In this document: positions 48,173 to 48,251 of the stretch, one piece after another
Layout of the letters: the number at the start of each line of letters is the position of its first letter
How positions within the stretch are numbered: the stretch's first letter is position 1
NCBI GenBank assembly: GCA_900540985.1
Contig: UQIC01000016.1
Coordinates: 1-48,251 of the forward strand
From: an uncultured Collinsella sp.
GTDB lineage: Bacteria; Actinomycetota; Coriobacteriia; Coriobacteriales; Coriobacteriaceae
Direction of reading: 5' to 3'
Length of the DNA: 48,251 nucleotides
Made by a program: the position numbers and the translations under genes
Notes under the pieces: generated by a model
Database searches by the model: none
The model's input: only the letters and a program-made list of their open reading frames with translations
What the model was told of the DNA's origin: nothing

Positions 48173-48251
48173 CTACAGGGTAAAGCTCTGAAAACTTTCC
48201 GCACTGATATTTTCTGTATTGAAGACGTCGATGATGCACCCGTATACCATT
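48173..48251 (-). CDS. Possible C-terminal end of a gene running in from the right edge
   Basis: On the minus strand an open frame from the window edge reads MVYGCIIDVFNTENISAESF near its start and ends at TAG (48175-48173). It covers 25 residues with protein-like composition and could be the last part of a gene to the right. The evidence is thin: one frame, no homology recognised, and composition more AT-rich than the neighbours. Confidence 0.2.
   Translation of the reverse strand, partial: MVYGCIIDVFNTENISAESFQSFTL

Noticed and set aside
48017..48251. A complete gene at the right edge
   Set aside because: Only a 25-codon frame entering from the edge has protein-like composition; nothing else is supported, so it is listed with low confidence only.
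1..48251. rRNA, tRNA, CRISPR array, prophage or intact insertion sequence
   Set aside because: No CCA-ending cloverleaf, no regularly spaced direct repeats, no transposase, integrase or phage structural genes were recognised.

Overview
The window is about 48 kb of GC-rich, gene-dense bacterial DNA with Shine-Dalgarno starts. Gene content points to an anaerobic, fermentative, Gram-positive gut actinobacterium of the class Coriobacteriia, most likely Collinsella. The clues are fructoselysine breakdown genes, L-lactate dehydrogenase, twin acetate kinases, a D-aspartate ligase/racemase pair, and a C69 secreted dipeptidase. The genus is an inference from gene content recalled from family knowledge, not from a search.

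Layout. Positions 1-6050 hold an Amadori-compound (fructoselysine) operon: YfcC-type permease, amidohydrolase, FrlC-like epimerase, FrlB deglycase and FrlD kinase. A perfect 26-bp inverted repeat follows. Positions 6.3-9.1 kb hold tatD and tcdA (minus strand), divergent from an SdpR/SdpI-type autoregulated pair. EttA follows, then two unrecognised minus-strand genes with low-complexity regions. Positions 13.6-20.4 kb are plus-strand genes: nadE, an aminotransferase, ldh, an Mbeg1-like hydrolase and a nucleoid-associated protein; the aminotransferase and ldh carry terminator-like hairpins directly in front of their ribosome-binding sites. Positions 20.7-24.7 kb are a minus-strand diaminopimelate/lysine operon: a lysine riboswitch, an in-frame lysA-dapA fusion, dapB and dapH. 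A divergent M20 deacylase may supply a further step. Positions 26.1-29.7 kb are accessory: a higBA toxin-antitoxin pair, small membrane and lipoprotein-like proteins, and an HTH protein next to a membrane-anchored Ser/Thr kinase. Next come a secreted wall hydrolase and a MOSC protein (minus), then a D-aspartate ligase and aspartate racemase (plus). Positions 34.1-37.6 kb hold an ECF transporter (T, fused A-A', S). Its mRNA starts with a 22-codon leader peptide containing three consecutive Trp codons and a complete terminator/antiterminator, so it is probably a tryptophan (or precursor) importer under classical attenuation. The rest holds a C69 dipeptidase, a 30-residue membrane peptide, a lipid kinase, RNase D, a zinc membrane peptidase, xseAB, a HIT protein and two tandem acetate kinase genes.

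How the parts connect. Several loci bear on cell-wall and amino-acid supply: the dap/lys operon under lysine control, the D-Asp cross-bridge genes, the wall hydrolase, the dipeptidase and the Trp-attenuated importer. Energy metabolism is represented by sugar-amine catabolism, lactate dehydrogenase and substrate-level phosphorylation by acetate kinase.

The most noteworthy non-coding signals are: (1) a structured element of about 150-195 nt present twice (20500-20694 and 42093-42241, opposite strands), each immediately downstream of a gene, with compensatory base changes in its long stem; (2) the Trp attenuator at 37366-37532; (3) a set of short hairpins with different stems but the same loop motif AACCTGWCCC; (4) an SD-sequestering hairpin at 27217-27268; and (5) the lysA-dapA fusion with an internal ribosome-binding site. 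No rRNA, tRNA, CRISPR array, complete insertion sequence or prophage was seen.
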